From contig JAITXS010000083.1 in NCBI GenBank assembly GCA_031284645.1, positions 1-15,302 on the forward strand: DNA of 15,302 nucleotides, read 5' to 3'. The position numbers were made by a program, and so were the translations under genes. Source of the DNA: Spirochaetaceae bacterium (lineage in GTDB: Bacteria > Spirochaetota > Spirochaetia > Treponematales > Breznakiellaceae). The first letter of the stretch is position 1; the number at the start of each line of letters is the position of its first letter. Below the pieces are notes generated by a model that worked only from the letters and a program-made list of their open reading frames with translations, had not been told where the DNA came from and made no database searches. This document shows positions 7,297 through 14,886 of this stretch, in pieces.

Positions 7297-8211
7297 ATGT
7301 GTTTTATAAAGATATTTGCTAAAAGCGGGTACCCAGGAAATCAGGGAAACAAAAAACAAAGGTGTACCGGACACAATACAGCGAAAACTGTCCTTGTTTG
7401 TATCACCCCTCTTATGGCCCTCTTGCTGGTGACAGTGTGCACAAGACCGCAATCAAGCGTAATCCGGGAGGAAACAACCGTTCAGGCGGCTGTAGATCAG
7501 AATAACAAAACGGACTATAATGACAGACTGCAAGCGGTGCTCCGTTCTGCGGAAATTCCGCAGAATATGGCGGCGGTAATTTTGAACTCCGAGTCGGCCT
7601 TTTTACCTGATCTGAGTGTTGTATTAGAAAGCAGCGATCCCTACCTGCGGCTGCTTGTCGATAAACAAGACCCTCTTGTGCCGCAAAATTATATACCCTC
7701 AGATCTTGTTGAATTAACGGATGAGGGAGCTTTCCTGATTGGTCGGACAGGGCTTTTGCTCCGTTATCCGGCAGCCGTTGCTCTTGAGGAGATGGCCGAA
7801 GCCGCACAGGAGAAGGGTATCAATCTTGTTGCATCCTCGACTTACCGTTCCTATGATTATCAGATTGAGGTATATAACAGAAATGTGAGGCAAAGCGGGC
7901 AGGCTGTTGCCGACCGGGAGTCCGCGCGTCCCGGATATAGTCAACATCAGCTTGGGCTTGTTGTGGATTTCGGCTCTATCAGTGATGATTACGCGAAAAC
8001 TCCGGCAGGGAGATGGCTGGCGGAGAATGCGGGTCATTACGGCTGGTCGCTTTCTTTCCCCGATGGTTACGAGGATATTACCGGTTATCGCTGGGAATGC
8101 TGGCATTATCGTTATGTGGGGAAAAAACTTGCCCGCTTTATTGATATATGGTTCGGCGGGATTCAACAATACGCGCTAAGATTTATTCACGAGTGGGAAT
8201 TATTCGACTAA
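7297..8211 (+). CDS. Membrane-anchored D-alanyl-D-alanine carboxypeptidase, VanY type (peptidase M15B)
   Basis: This 304-residue zinc peptidase trims the terminal D-Ala from peptidoglycan peptides. The catalytic domain covers about residues 130-290. It carries STYRSYDYQ (R184), the metal motif SQHQLGLVVDFG with H217 and D224, and ECWHYRY with catalytic E267 and zinc ligand H270, all as expected for M15B. A hydrophobic segment at 31-48 ending in VTVC suggests an N-terminal anchor or a non-standard lipoprotein signal. The Val at the -1 position is atypical for a lipobox, so anchoring by a helix is as likely. About 80 residues of linker follow. The ATG at 7297 has no Shine-Dalgarno sequence but lies just after a strong promoter. 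The open frame extends upstream to 7246, but that codon precedes the promoter. The CHR genes follow after 18 bp. Confidence 0.9.
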   Translation: MCFIKIFAKSGYPGNQGNKKQRCTGHNTAKTVLVCITPLMALLLVTVCTRPQSSVIREETTVQAAVDQNNKTDYNDRLQAVLRSAEIPQNMAAVILNSESAFLPDLSVVLESSDPYLRLLVDKQDPLVPQNYIPSDLVELTDEGAFLIGRTGLLLRYPAAVALEEMAEAAQEKGINLVASSTYRSYDYQIEVYNRNVRQSGQAVADRESARPGYSQHQLGLVVDFGSISDDYAKTPAGRWLAENAGHYGWSLSFPDGYEDITGYRWECWHYRYVGKKLARFIDIWFGGIQQYALRFIHEWELFD

Positions 8212-8229
8212 TGTCTGTTGATAAAATTG

Positions 8230-8889
8230 ATGAAAAAACTCTTTGAACTATTTTTTATTTTTGCGAAAATCGGCTGCATGACTTTTGGCGGAGGCTATGC
8301 AATTCTTCCAATCATTGAACGGGAGATGATTCGTAAAAGGGGCTGGACCAATATTGATGAACTTCTTCGATACTATACGATCGCACAGGTAACACCGGGT
8401 ATTATTTCCGTGAATGTTGCGACCTTTATTGGTTACAAACGGAATGGCATCTTGGGCGGCATCATAGCAACACTTGGTTTTGCCCTGCCATCGCTCACAA
8501 TGATCATTGTTCTTGCGTGTACTTTGAATAATTTTTCCGATCTACCGATTATTCAACATTGTTTTAGCGGTTTACGTATTGCTGTCGGCGCGTTAATTTT
8601 AGATACCGTATGTAAATTTTTTTCCAAAAATCTTCTAAAAAAAGAGCTCTCCCTTATAAAAAATATTGTATTACTCCTGATTTTTATCGCCAGTTTTTTA
8701 CTTTCCGTTATTTTCCAAACAAACCCCGTACTGATCGTTATCAGCGCGGGCCTATGCGGGTTTTTGTTTTTTGGGAATCAGGAATCCCGACTCATCGAAA
8801 AACCGGAGGAAGATACCGGGGAGCAAGGCAGCCCTAAAAATCCACCGACTCAAGAAGAGGTAAAAAACAACATGGACAGGAAAGTCTAA
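8230..8889 (+). CDS. Chromate transporter (CHR) half-protein, first subunit
   Basis: This 219-residue integral membrane protein has the CHR-domain signatures MTFGGGYAILPI (about 17-28) and AQVTPGIISVNVATFIGY (about 52-69), and about six hydrophobic segments. The CHR superfamily exports chromate, in most bacteria as one two-domain ChrA. Here, as in many Firmicutes and spirochaetes, the two halves are separate genes encoding a probable heterodimer. A hydrophilic tail of about 38 residues follows the last membrane segment. The ATG at 8230 was chosen by family fit; TTG at 8218 is a possible alternative, and neither has a clear ribosome binding site. Short CHR pairs are often annotated as chromate transporters without proof, so the true substrate is uncertain. 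Its TAA overlaps the ATG of the second subunit gene by one base. Confidence 0.9.
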   Translation: MKKLFELFFIFAKIGCMTFGGGYAILPIIEREMIRKRGWTNIDELLRYYTIAQVTPGIISVNVATFIGYKRNGILGGIIATLGFALPSLTMIIVLACTLNNFSDLPIIQHCFSGLRIAVGALILDTVCKFFSKNLLKKELSLIKNIVLLLIFIASFLLSVIFQTNPVLIVISAGLCGFLFFGNQESRLIEKPEEDTGEQGSPKNPPTQEEVKNNMDRKV

Positions 8890-9458
8890 TGGGGACAGCA
8901 CTTTTAATGTACGGAGCCTTATTCGCTCAATTCTTCAAAATCGGTCTTTTTGCTATAGGCGGCGGACTTGCGACACTTCCGTTTTTGTATCAGCTTGCCG
9001 GAAATTTTCCCCTGCAAACGTTTTCTGCCGATGAAATTCCTACTATGCTTGCCGTAGCCCAGCTTCTGCCGGGGGCGGTGGGTCTTAACCTCGCCGGATA
9101 TACAGGCTTGCACATCTCAATTTTCGGTGCCTATCTGGCTGTTTTAGGTATGATTACCCCGCAAATTACCGTTATCACACTGATTGCCCGCGTATATGAA
9201 TCATTTAACAAAAATACTATTATAAAACGAATTTTTATTACCCTTGCTCCGGCTGCCTCCGGCCTCTTGTGTTCCGCAGGTTTTAGCATTTGGAAATTAT
9301 CTCTGGTAAACACTGCAGCGGCTGTTTGGTATAAATATATTGATATACGCAAAGCCCTGATTTTTTTAGCCGTTTTTATTTTGCTCCGTAAAACAAAAAT
9401 TCATCCGGCGTTTTTTATTTTCGGTGCAGCCGGCTTGGGTATTCTGCTAAAAATCTAA
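8889..9458 (+). CDS. Chromate transporter (CHR) half-protein, second subunit
   Basis: This 189-residue membrane protein is the partner of the preceding gene. It repeats the CHR signatures as FAIGGGLATLPFL (about 21-33) and AVAQLLPGAVGLNLAGYTG (about 55-73). Further hydrophobic segments run to the C-terminus. AGGAAA before the ATG serves as ribosome binding site, and TAATG overlap with the upstream gene indicates translational coupling. Transcription of the pair should end at the hairpin at 9476-9508. The two halves diverge enough in sequence to suggest distinct, complementary subunits rather than a recent duplication. Confidence 0.9.
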   Translation: MGTALLMYGALFAQFFKIGLFAIGGGLATLPFLYQLAGNFPLQTFSADEIPTMLAVAQLLPGAVGLNLAGYTGLHISIFGAYLAVLGMITPQITVITLIARVYESFNKNTIIKRIFITLAPAASGLLCSAGFSIWKLSLVNTAAAVWYKYIDIRKALIFLAVFILLRKTKIHPAFFIFGAAGLGILLKI

Positions 9459-9475
9459 GCTCAAAGTCCCAAATA

Positions 9476-9508
9476 AAAGACCCCCGCATAATTCCTGCGG
9501 GGGTCTTT
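9476..9508. terminator. Bidirectional intrinsic terminator between chr genes and rplL
   Basis: AAAGACCCCCGCA (9476-9488) pairs perfectly over 13 bp with TGCGGGGGTCTTT (9496-9508) around a 7-nt loop. On the minus strand it is followed by TCTTTTATTT, a proper U-tract 17 bp after the rplL end there. The plus-strand tail is less U-rich. It explains why no rpoB transcript follows rplL. Confidence 0.9.
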
Positions 9509-9542
9509 AGACAATAAGTAATAAAGGCTTTAACTCTTTTGC

Positions 9543-9923
9543 TTACTGAATTTCAACGACACCGCCTGCGGTTTCGATTGATTTCTTAATCTTGTCAGCT
9601 TCTTCTTTCGTTGCATTCTCTTTGAGCGGTTTCGGGGCACCTTCAACAAGGTCTTTTGCCTCTTTAAGACCAAGACCGGTAACAACACGGACTTCTTTAA
9701 TAACAGCGATTTTCTTTGCATCCTCAAAGGATTTAAGAATAATATTAAATTCCGTTTTTTCTTCTACCGCTGCTGCTGCCGCCGGTGCGCCAGCCGCCGC
9801 TACTGCTACAGGAGCTGCCGCTGATACACCGAACTTCTCCTCCATCAATTTAACCAATTCCGAGACCTCAAGAACGGTCATTCCGGCAATTGCCTCTAAA
9901 ATTTCTTCTTTTGTTGCCGCCAT
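9543..9923 (-). CDS. rplL: 50S ribosomal protein L7/L12
   Basis: This 126-residue protein forms the stalk dimers of the large subunit, which recruit translation factors. It has the N-terminal dimerisation domain (about 1-33, with LVKLMEEKFGVSAAAP), an Ala-rich hinge (about 34-52) and the C-terminal factor-binding domain with FEDAKKIAVIKEVRVVTGLG and EAKDLVEGAPKPLKE. The length is standard. TTTAAGGAGA precedes the ATG at 9923. It is the last gene of the rplKAJL run and ends 34 bp before the terminator hairpin. The unusually long gap to rplJ is described separately. Confidence 0.99.
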   Translation of the reverse strand: MAATKEEILEAIAGMTVLEVSELVKLMEEKFGVSAAAPVAVAAAGAPAAAAAVEEKTEFNIILKSFEDAKKIAVIKEVRVVTGLGLKEAKDLVEGAPKPLKENATKEEADKIKKSIETAGGVVEIQ

Positions 9924-9949
9924 ATTATCTTCTCCTTAAAATAAATTGT

Positions 9950-10012
9950 GTTTCTCATACGAGAAACGTATAGTAATCCGACAGAGGCGTACAAGCTGAA
10001 GTCTGACGGATT
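9950..10012. promoter_or_regulatory. Two hairpins in the rplJ-rplL gap
   Basis: Nearest rplL is a perfect 7-bp hairpin, GTTTCTC (9950-9956) with GAGAAAC (9961-9967), around a 4-nt loop and ending 26 nt before the rplL ATG. Beyond it AATCCGACAGA (9975-9985) pairs with TCTGACGGATT (10002-10012) with one mismatch. On the plus strand the second hairpin runs into eight T residues and looks like an intrinsic terminator antisense to the operon. On the minus strand both could affect processing or the dosage of L7/L12. Confidence 0.5.
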
Positions 10013-10134
10013 TTTTTTCATAGAAATGCGGACGTGGAACAAAAAGGGGCTTTCGCTATAAAAACCTTGCTTCCGAACGCCGTATCCGAATTCCTGAATG
10101 AACTCATAACGGGGAGGGAACTCCCCCTTGCCCT

Positions 10135-10683
10135 TTATGCGGCGCTTTCCTCGGATTTCTTGTCGGCGACAGCTTGAAGCACCCGTACAAGACGAGTGGG
10201 AACATCGTTCAGGCAAGCCGCAAGATTGCGCGTCGGCCCCTGCATCACGGACATAAGCATTGAGATAAGCTCAAGCCTTCCGGGAAGTCGGGAGAACTCT
10301 TCAATTTGCTTTGCATCGTAAAGCTTTTTATCGATTAACGCGCCCTTTACTTTGAGTACCGGTGCTTCTTTCGCGAAGTCCAATAAAATCTTGGCGATTT
10401 CATTGGAATCTTTCGGTGAAACAGCAATTGCCGTAGGCCCGACAAGGCAGCTTGACACATCGGGAAACGAAAGCTCCTCAAAGGCCAAACGGGCAAAATT
10501 GTTTTTTACAACCTTGTAAACTGCCTCTTTCTCTCGGAGCAGCTTCCTTAAATTGGTAATTTTTTCAACGCTCAATCCCCGGTATTCAGTAAAAATAAAA
10601 TCCGGGTCATTTCCAAAACTATCTTTTAGTTCTTTTATGGACGCTGTTTTCTCGTCCTGTATCTTCTTCGCAACAATAGCCAT
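10135..10683 (-). CDS. rplJ: 50S ribosomal protein L10
   Basis: This 182-residue protein anchors the L7/L12 stalk dimers to 23S rRNA. The N-terminal RNA-binding domain contains DFIFTEYRGLSVEKITNLRK-type sequence (about 28-48), and VVKNNFARLAFEE and LVGPTAIAVS are characteristic. The C-terminal helix that carries L7/L12 (about 135-180) is present, ending in an acidic KKSEESAA tail. AATTTAAGGAGA precedes the ATG at 10683. A structured leader of about 137 nt separates it from rplA, where the L10-L12 complex is known in other bacteria to repress its own translation. Confidence 0.98.
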   Translation of the reverse strand: MAIVAKKIQDEKTASIKELKDSFGNDPDFIFTEYRGLSVEKITNLRKLLREKEAVYKVVKNNFARLAFEELSFPDVSSCLVGPTAIAVSPKDSNEIAKILLDFAKEAPVLKVKGALIDKKLYDAKQIEEFSRLPGRLELISMLMSVMQGPTRNLAACLNDVPTRLVRVLQAVADKKSEESAA

Positions 10684-10820
10684 GTTTTCTCCTTAAATTA
10701 TTGAAAACAGAAAAGGGAGGCAACGGAGTACCAACACTCCACGCTTGTTTTATGAAACAGGCAGTGGAGCGGAGTTCAGTGCGGCGGAACCGCGCTTAAA
10801 TCTGACTCCGTACTCCTTCT
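10684..10820 (-). ncRNA. Ribosomal protein L10 leader (autoregulatory mRNA element)
   Basis: The 137-nt rplA-rplJ gap is strongly structured on the minus strand. GGAGTAC (10816-10810) pairs with GTACTCC (10731-10725) to close the element. Inside it CTCCAC (10769-10764) pairs with GTGGAG (10742-10737), capped by a CTGTTT/AAACA stem. The position and architecture match the known L10 leader family, bound by L10(L12)4, but the kink-turn was not checked against a covariance model. Confidence 0.7.
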
Positions 10821-11495
10821 CTATGCTTCGTCTTTTACCCGAACTCCCGGACTCATGGTAGAGGCAAGCGAAATGCTCTGGATAAAATCACCCTTTGCGT
10901 CCGGCGGTCTCTTTCGCTTGATTTCGGTAATGATTATTCCGGCGTTTTCGGCAATTTTTTCGGCGTCCATTGACACCTTACCGATTGCCAGGTGAATAAC
11001 ACCGGTTTTATCTGCACGGAATTCCACACGGCCCTTTCTTAATTCATTAATCGCGCTTTTTAAATCAAAGGTAACCGTTCCGGTTTTCGGATTGGGCATT
11101 AAGCCTTTACGTCCAAGCACCATACCGAGCTTGCCGACATCCTTCATCATATCGGGCGTTGCCACTGCAACGTCAAAATCAAGCCAACCGCCCTTAACTT
11201 TTTCGATTAAATCTTCGGCACCGACAAACGCCGCGCCTGCATCTTGGGCTTCTTTTTCTTTTTCCGCCTTGCAGAAAACTAAAATCTTTTTTTCACCCCG
11301 AAACTGATGGGGAAGCACCACCGTATCACGCACGGATTGGCTTTTTTTCAATTCAAGTTTGACAGAAAGTTCCACCGTTTCATCAAATTTCGCGAAAGCA
11401 AGGGTTTTTACCGTTGCCGCAGCGTTTTTTATATCTAAAACTGCCGCCGGATCGTATTTTTTGAGCGATTCGAGGTATTTTTTTCCGTGTTTCAT
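10821..11495 (-). CDS. rplA: 50S ribosomal protein L1
   Basis: This 224-residue protein is part of the L1 stalk that moves the E-site tRNA. It is recognised by AKFDETVELSVKLELKKSQSVRD-type sequence (from about residue 35), VVLPHQFRG, the conserved MKDVGKLGMVLGRKGLMPNPKTGTV block (about 117-140) and the C-terminal GKVSMDAEKIAENAG. Its ATG overlaps the rplK stop (ATGA), with GGAGGTAG inside the end of rplK as ribosome binding site, so the two are translationally coupled. It is slightly shorter than the E. coli protein at both ends. Stop at 10821 immediately precedes the L10 leader. Confidence 0.98.
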   Translation of the reverse strand: MKHGKKYLESLKKYDPAAVLDIKNAAATVKTLAFAKFDETVELSVKLELKKSQSVRDTVVLPHQFRGEKKILVFCKAEKEKEAQDAGAAFVGAEDLIEKVKGGWLDFDVAVATPDMMKDVGKLGMVLGRKGLMPNPKTGTVTFDLKSAINELRKGRVEFRADKTGVIHLAIGKVSMDAEKIAENAGIIITEIKRKRPPDAKGDFIQSISLASTMSPGVRVKDEA

Positions 11496-11923
11496 TTTTC
11501 TACCTCCACACCCATTGATCGTGCAGTACCCGCGATGATCCTTTTAGCGCCTTCCACATCGACTGCGGAAAGGTCAGGCATCTTCAATTTCGCGATTTCC
11601 TCGAGTTTTGCCTTGGGAAGCTTGCCGACTTTGGTTTTGTGGGCCTCTTTCGAGCCTTTCTCAATGCCGACAGCTTTCTTAATCAACACTGCTGCAGGCG
11701 GCGTCTTAAGGATGAATGTGAATGACTTGTCCTGATAAACAGTAATGACAACAGGAATAACAAGTCCCGGCTCCATAGTTTTTGTTTTGTCGTTAAATTG
11801 CTGCACGAACTGCGGAGCACTGACTCCGTGCGGTCCGAGCGCAGGGCCGACAGGCGGAGCAGGCGTTGCCTTCCCCGCGGGGCACTGGAGCTTAATAAGA
11901 GCGGTAATTTTTTTCTTAGCCAT
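11492..11923 (-). CDS. rplK: 50S ribosomal protein L11
   Basis: This 143-residue protein binds the GTPase-associated centre of 23S rRNA. The N-terminal domain carries the invariant KLQCPAGKATPAPPVGPALG run (residues 12-31) and the C-terminal domain ends in GAKRIIAGTARSMGVEVE. The length is standard. CGGAGGAAAA precedes the ATG at 11923. It heads the rplKAJL operon here. The usual upstream nusG and secE are absent; instead there is a 95-nt leader, a promoter and the divergent uxaC gene. Confidence 0.99.
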   Translation of the reverse strand: MAKKKITALIKLQCPAGKATPAPPVGPALGPHGVSAPQFVQQFNDKTKTMEPGLVIPVVITVYQDKSFTFILKTPPAAVLIKKAVGIEKGSKEAHKTKVGKLPKAKLEEIAKLKMPDLSAVDVEGAKRIIAGTARSMGVEVEK

Positions 11924-12024
11924 TTTTCCTCCGTGGTTTTTCGGATAATCCGTTTTCCGGCAGAGCCAAGCTTACAGACATCTTGTGTCACATAATCGCC
12001 GGACTAAAGCCTTCCACCGTCCTT

Positions 12025-12053
12025 ATTCTTTCAAATACGGGGGCGTTTGTCAA
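12025..12053 (-). promoter_or_regulatory. Promoter of the rplKAJL operon with structured leader
   Basis: On the minus strand TTGACA (12053-12048) is followed after 17 nt by AAGAAT (12030-12025), predicting transcription from about 12018. The leader of about 95 nt can fold: TCCGGC (12003-11998) pairs with GCCGGA (11961-11956), with a small GACA/TGTC stem inside. Leaders before rplK bind L1 in other bacteria, but I cannot identify an L1 site with certainty. A perfect palindrome CACGCGCGTG (12064-12073) lies 10 bp upstream of the -35 box. Confidence 0.6.
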
Positions 12054-12220
12054 TGGGGCGCATCACGCGCGTGTATCGTGTATCGCGGGCATCTTTACAA
12101 TTCCCATCGCAGGGCTTTGGGTACGGAGCCCCGTAAGACAAACCCTGCTCTGCCCAAACCTTGAAACCGTATTTTCAACCATGTAAATCCGTATGCCTAT
12201 CTAGCGCTAAAGCGGGAATA

Positions 12221-12237
12221 AATGCAATCATAGCATT
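12221..12237. promoter_or_regulatory. Small inverted repeat just upstream of the uxaC ribosome binding site
   Basis: AATGC (12221-12225) and GCATT (12233-12237) flank 7 nt, directly before AGGAGG. It could be an operator half-pair or a weak RNA hairpin. No clear promoter for uxaC is visible; a TTGAAA at about 12160 has no good -10 at the right spacing. Confidence 0.25.
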
Positions 12238-12250
12238 ACAGGAGGATCAT

Positions 12251-13690
12251 ATGAAAAAATTTATCGACAAAGACTTTCTGCTTTCTACAGAAAGCTCAAA
12301 GCGGCTTTATCATGAAGCTGCTGCCGGAGAACCGATTTTTGATTATCACTGCCATCTGAATCCGCAGGAGATTGCCGAAAACCGCCATTTTGACAATCTT
12401 ACCGATATGTGGCTGGCCGGAGACCATTATAAATGGCGGGCTATGCGGGCAAACGGTATTGACGAGGAGTATATAACGGGAAAGGCTTCAAGCGAGGAAA
12501 AGTTTTTAGCATGGGCCAAAACCGTGCCGTATCTTATCGGAAATCCGCTTTACCATTGGACCCACCTTGAACTTCAGCGTTACTTTGATTTTTATGAGCC
12601 GTTAAACGAAAAATCCGCAGGGGAAGTCTGGAAACAGGCAAATGAAAAGTTAAAAAACGACAAGAGCCTTTCCGTCCACGGTATTTTTGAACGCTTTAAT
12701 GTGTATGCTGTCGGAACAACCGATGATCCCGCCGACAATCTTGAATTTCATAAAAAAGCCGCAGACAATGCCGGTATAAAAACAAAAGTGAACCCTTCTT
12801 ACCGGCCCGATCGGGCACTGGCCATAGAAAAAGACGATTTTGCCGAATACACGGCGCTTTTATCAAAAGCAAGCGGGAAGAACATCACGACTTTTAATGA
12901 TTTTCTATCCGTGCTTGCATCGCGTGTCGAATATTTTGATAAAAACGGCTGCCGCGCCTCGGATCACGACCTTCCCGTTATGCTTTTTGAAGCGGCCTCG
13001 GACGGATCGACCGGTGCGCTATGGGACAAAGAGAGCGCCGCGATATTTGACAAAAGAATATCCGGAGCGGCTGTTTCTGCACGGGAAGCTGAGTCTTTTA
13101 AAAGCTATGTACTCTGTTTCCTTGCCGCCGAGTACAAAAAATATGACTGGGCAATGCAGCTCCATATAGGCGCTATGAGATCGATAAACACGAAAGCGCT
13201 TAAGACTCTGGGGCCGAATACCGGTTACGATGTTATTGCAGATAATAAAGCCGGATTTAAGCTTGCCCGCCTGCTTGATACTATAGAATCACGGGGTTCT
13301 TTGCCAAAAACAATACTCTATAGCCTTAATCCGAAAGACTTCTATGTTCTTGCCGCGATTGGTGGATCGTTTCAGGGAGGAATTCCCGGGAAAATCCAGC
13401 TTGGATCGGCGTGGTGGTTCCTTGACAACAAAGACGGCATGGAAGCGCAGATGAAAATTTATGCAAACAGCTCTGTTCTTCCCCGTTTTATCGGAATGCT
13501 TACTGATTCACGCAGCTTCCTTTCATATCCGCGGCATGAGTATTTTAGAAGAATCCTCTGTAGGATTATCGGCGAATGGGCCGAGGCAGGCGAAATTCCC
13601 GCTGATTTTGAAACACTCGGCAGGATTGTTAAAGATATTTCTTTTACAAACGCGCTGCACTATTTTGAAAAGAAACGGGCTTCCGCTTGA
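12251..13690 (+). CDS. uxaC: Uronate isomerase (glucuronate/galacturonate isomerase)
   Basis: This 479-residue enzyme of the amidohydrolase superfamily converts D-glucuronate to D-fructuronate and D-galacturonate to D-tagaturonate. The N-terminus FIDKDFLLSTESSKRLYHEA leads to FDYHCHLNPQEIAENR with metal ligands H33 and H35. Further signatures are WRAMRANGIDEEYITG, YAVGTTDDPADNLEFH, VNPSYRPDRAL, WAMQLHIGAMRSIN and, near the C-terminus, GSAWWFLDNKDGMEAQM. The length is typical. The ATG at 12251 has a perfect AGGAGG upstream; the open frame extends to 12161 but that part has no family resemblance. The reductase (UxuB/UxaB) and dehydratase (UxuA/UxaA) that link it to KdgK are not in this window. 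Uronate use fits breakdown of pectin or xylan. Confidence 0.97.
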   Translation: MKKFIDKDFLLSTESSKRLYHEAAAGEPIFDYHCHLNPQEIAENRHFDNLTDMWLAGDHYKWRAMRANGIDEEYITGKASSEEKFLAWAKTVPYLIGNPLYHWTHLELQRYFDFYEPLNEKSAGEVWKQANEKLKNDKSLSVHGIFERFNVYAVGTTDDPADNLEFHKKAADNAGIKTKVNPSYRPDRALAIEKDDFAEYTALLSKASGKNITTFNDFLSVLASRVEYFDKNGCRASDHDLPVMLFEAASDGSTGALWDKESAAIFDKRISGAAVSAREAESFKSYVLCFLAAEYKKYDWAMQLHIGAMRSINTKALKTLGPNTGYDVIADNKAGFKLARLLDTIESRGSLPKTILYSLNPKDFYVLAAIGGSFQGGIPGKIQLGSAWWFLDNKDGMEAQMKIYANSSVLPRFIGMLTDSRSFLSYPRHEYFRRILCRIIGEWAEAGEIPADFETLGRIVKDISFTNALHYFEKKRASA

Positions 13691-13863
13691 CAAAAAGCGT
13701 CTTGGGCCGCGAATACACGGCTCAGGGCGCACATTGAGTATTCTTTTGTCCCCGCACGGGCTGTTTTTCGGCGGGATAAAGATGCGTTTGGGGGAAGTTT
13801 TCCCTCTTAATGAAAGATTGAGTGGTTTTTTATACTATAAATACACTATTTTTTGGAGGAAAC

Positions 13864-14886
13864 ATGGGTAAAATCATTACGTTTGGTGAAATTATGCTGC
13901 GTTTGGCGCCGGAGGGTTACTATCGTTTTACTCAGGCCGATTCTTTCGGGGCGAGCTACGGGGGCGGAGAAGCGAATGTCGCGGTTTCTTTATCGAATTT
14001 CGGTCTTGATGCGGCTTTTGTAAGCAAGCTTCCGACACATGAAATCGGGCAGGCGGCGATTAACAGTCTGAGGGCGCTCGGGGTTGATACTTCGCATATT
14101 GTCCGGGGCGGAAATCGCGTCGGCATCTATTTTTTAGAAAAAGGTGCCTCTCAGCGTCCTTCTAAAGTTATCTACGACCGCGCTTATTCGTCTATCGCGA
14201 CGGCAAAAGCAGAAGATTTTAACTGGGACAAGATTTTTGACGGTGTATCATGGTTCCACTGGACGGGCATAACGCCGGCTTTGGGTGATAATGTTGCCGC
14301 TATAACGCTGGAAGCCTGTAAAGTTGCCAAGAAAAAGGGAATTACGGTTTCCTGTGATCTTAACTACCGAAAAAATCTCTGGTCAAAAGAAAAAGCCGGG
14401 GCGGTTATGGGCGATCTTATGCCCTACGTTGATGTCTGTATAGCAAACGAAGAAGATGCTTCCGATGTTTTCGGCATTAAGGCGGGTAATACCGACATTA
14501 CAAGCGGGAAAATCAACCGTGAGGGGTATCAGGATGTGGCGAAAGCCTTGGCGGAGAAGTTTCATTTTAAGCTTGTCGCGATAACCTTGCGGGAATCTAT
14601 TTCGGCGAATGATAATAACTGGGCGGCAATGTGTTATGACGGCAAAGATTATCATTTTTCAAAAAAATATGCCCTGCATATCGTTGATCGTGTGGGCGGC
14701 GGTGACAGTTTTGGCGCAGGTCTTATTTATGGGCAGTCGAGCGGTATGACTGTTCCCGATACTCTGGAATTTGCCGTTGCAGCGTCCTGTTTAAAGCACA
14801 GTATCGAAGGCGATTTTAATATGGTCTCTGTTGATGAAGTAAAAAAGCTTGCATCAGGCGATGCTTCCGGAAGGGTACAGCGCTAG
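13864..14886 (+). CDS. kdgK: 2-keto-3-deoxygluconate kinase (PfkB/ribokinase family)
   Basis: This 340-residue kinase phosphorylates 2-keto-3-deoxygluconate, feeding the Entner-Doudoroff aldolase. It shows the PfkB N-terminal pattern GEIMLRLAPEG (8-18) and GGGEANVAVSLSNFG (33-47), the KDG-kinase-like FHWTGITPAL and CDLNYRKNLW, and the C-terminal PfkB signature RVGGGDSFGAG with catalytic D281. GGAGGAAAC precedes the ATG at 13864; the longer frame from 13822 is rejected. TATACT and TATAAA boxes at 13831-13841 and a TTGAGT-18-TACACT combination (13818-13847) suggest its own promoter within the 173-bp gap after uxaC. The stop TAG at 14884 begins the G-run repeat element. Confidence 0.94.
   Translation: MGKIITFGEIMLRLAPEGYYRFTQADSFGASYGGGEANVAVSLSNFGLDAAFVSKLPTHEIGQAAINSLRALGVDTSHIVRGGNRVGIYFLEKGASQRPSKVIYDRAYSSIATAKAEDFNWDKIFDGVSWFHWTGITPALGDNVAAITLEACKVAKKKGITVSCDLNYRKNLWSKEKAGAVMGDLMPYVDVCIANEEDASDVFGIKAGNTDITSGKINREGYQDVAKALAEKFHFKLVAITLRESISANDNNWAAMCYDGKDYHFSKKYALHIVDRVGGGDSFGAGLIYGQSSGMTVPDTLEFAVAASCLKHSIEGDFNMVSVDEVKKLASGDASGRVQR

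Noticed and set aside
7412..8169. Minus-strand frames opposite the VanY-type gene
   Set aside because: The plus-strand frame has all catalytic motifs of M15B peptidases; the opposite frames have none.
11745..11995. Plus-strand frames over rplK
   Set aside because: They are shadows of the ribosomal protein L11 gene and its leader.
13691..13863. Terminator or small gene between uxaC and kdgK
   Set aside because: Only weak stems (for example CCCGC/GCGGG) without a T-run are seen, and no frame has a ribosome binding site other than that of kdgK.
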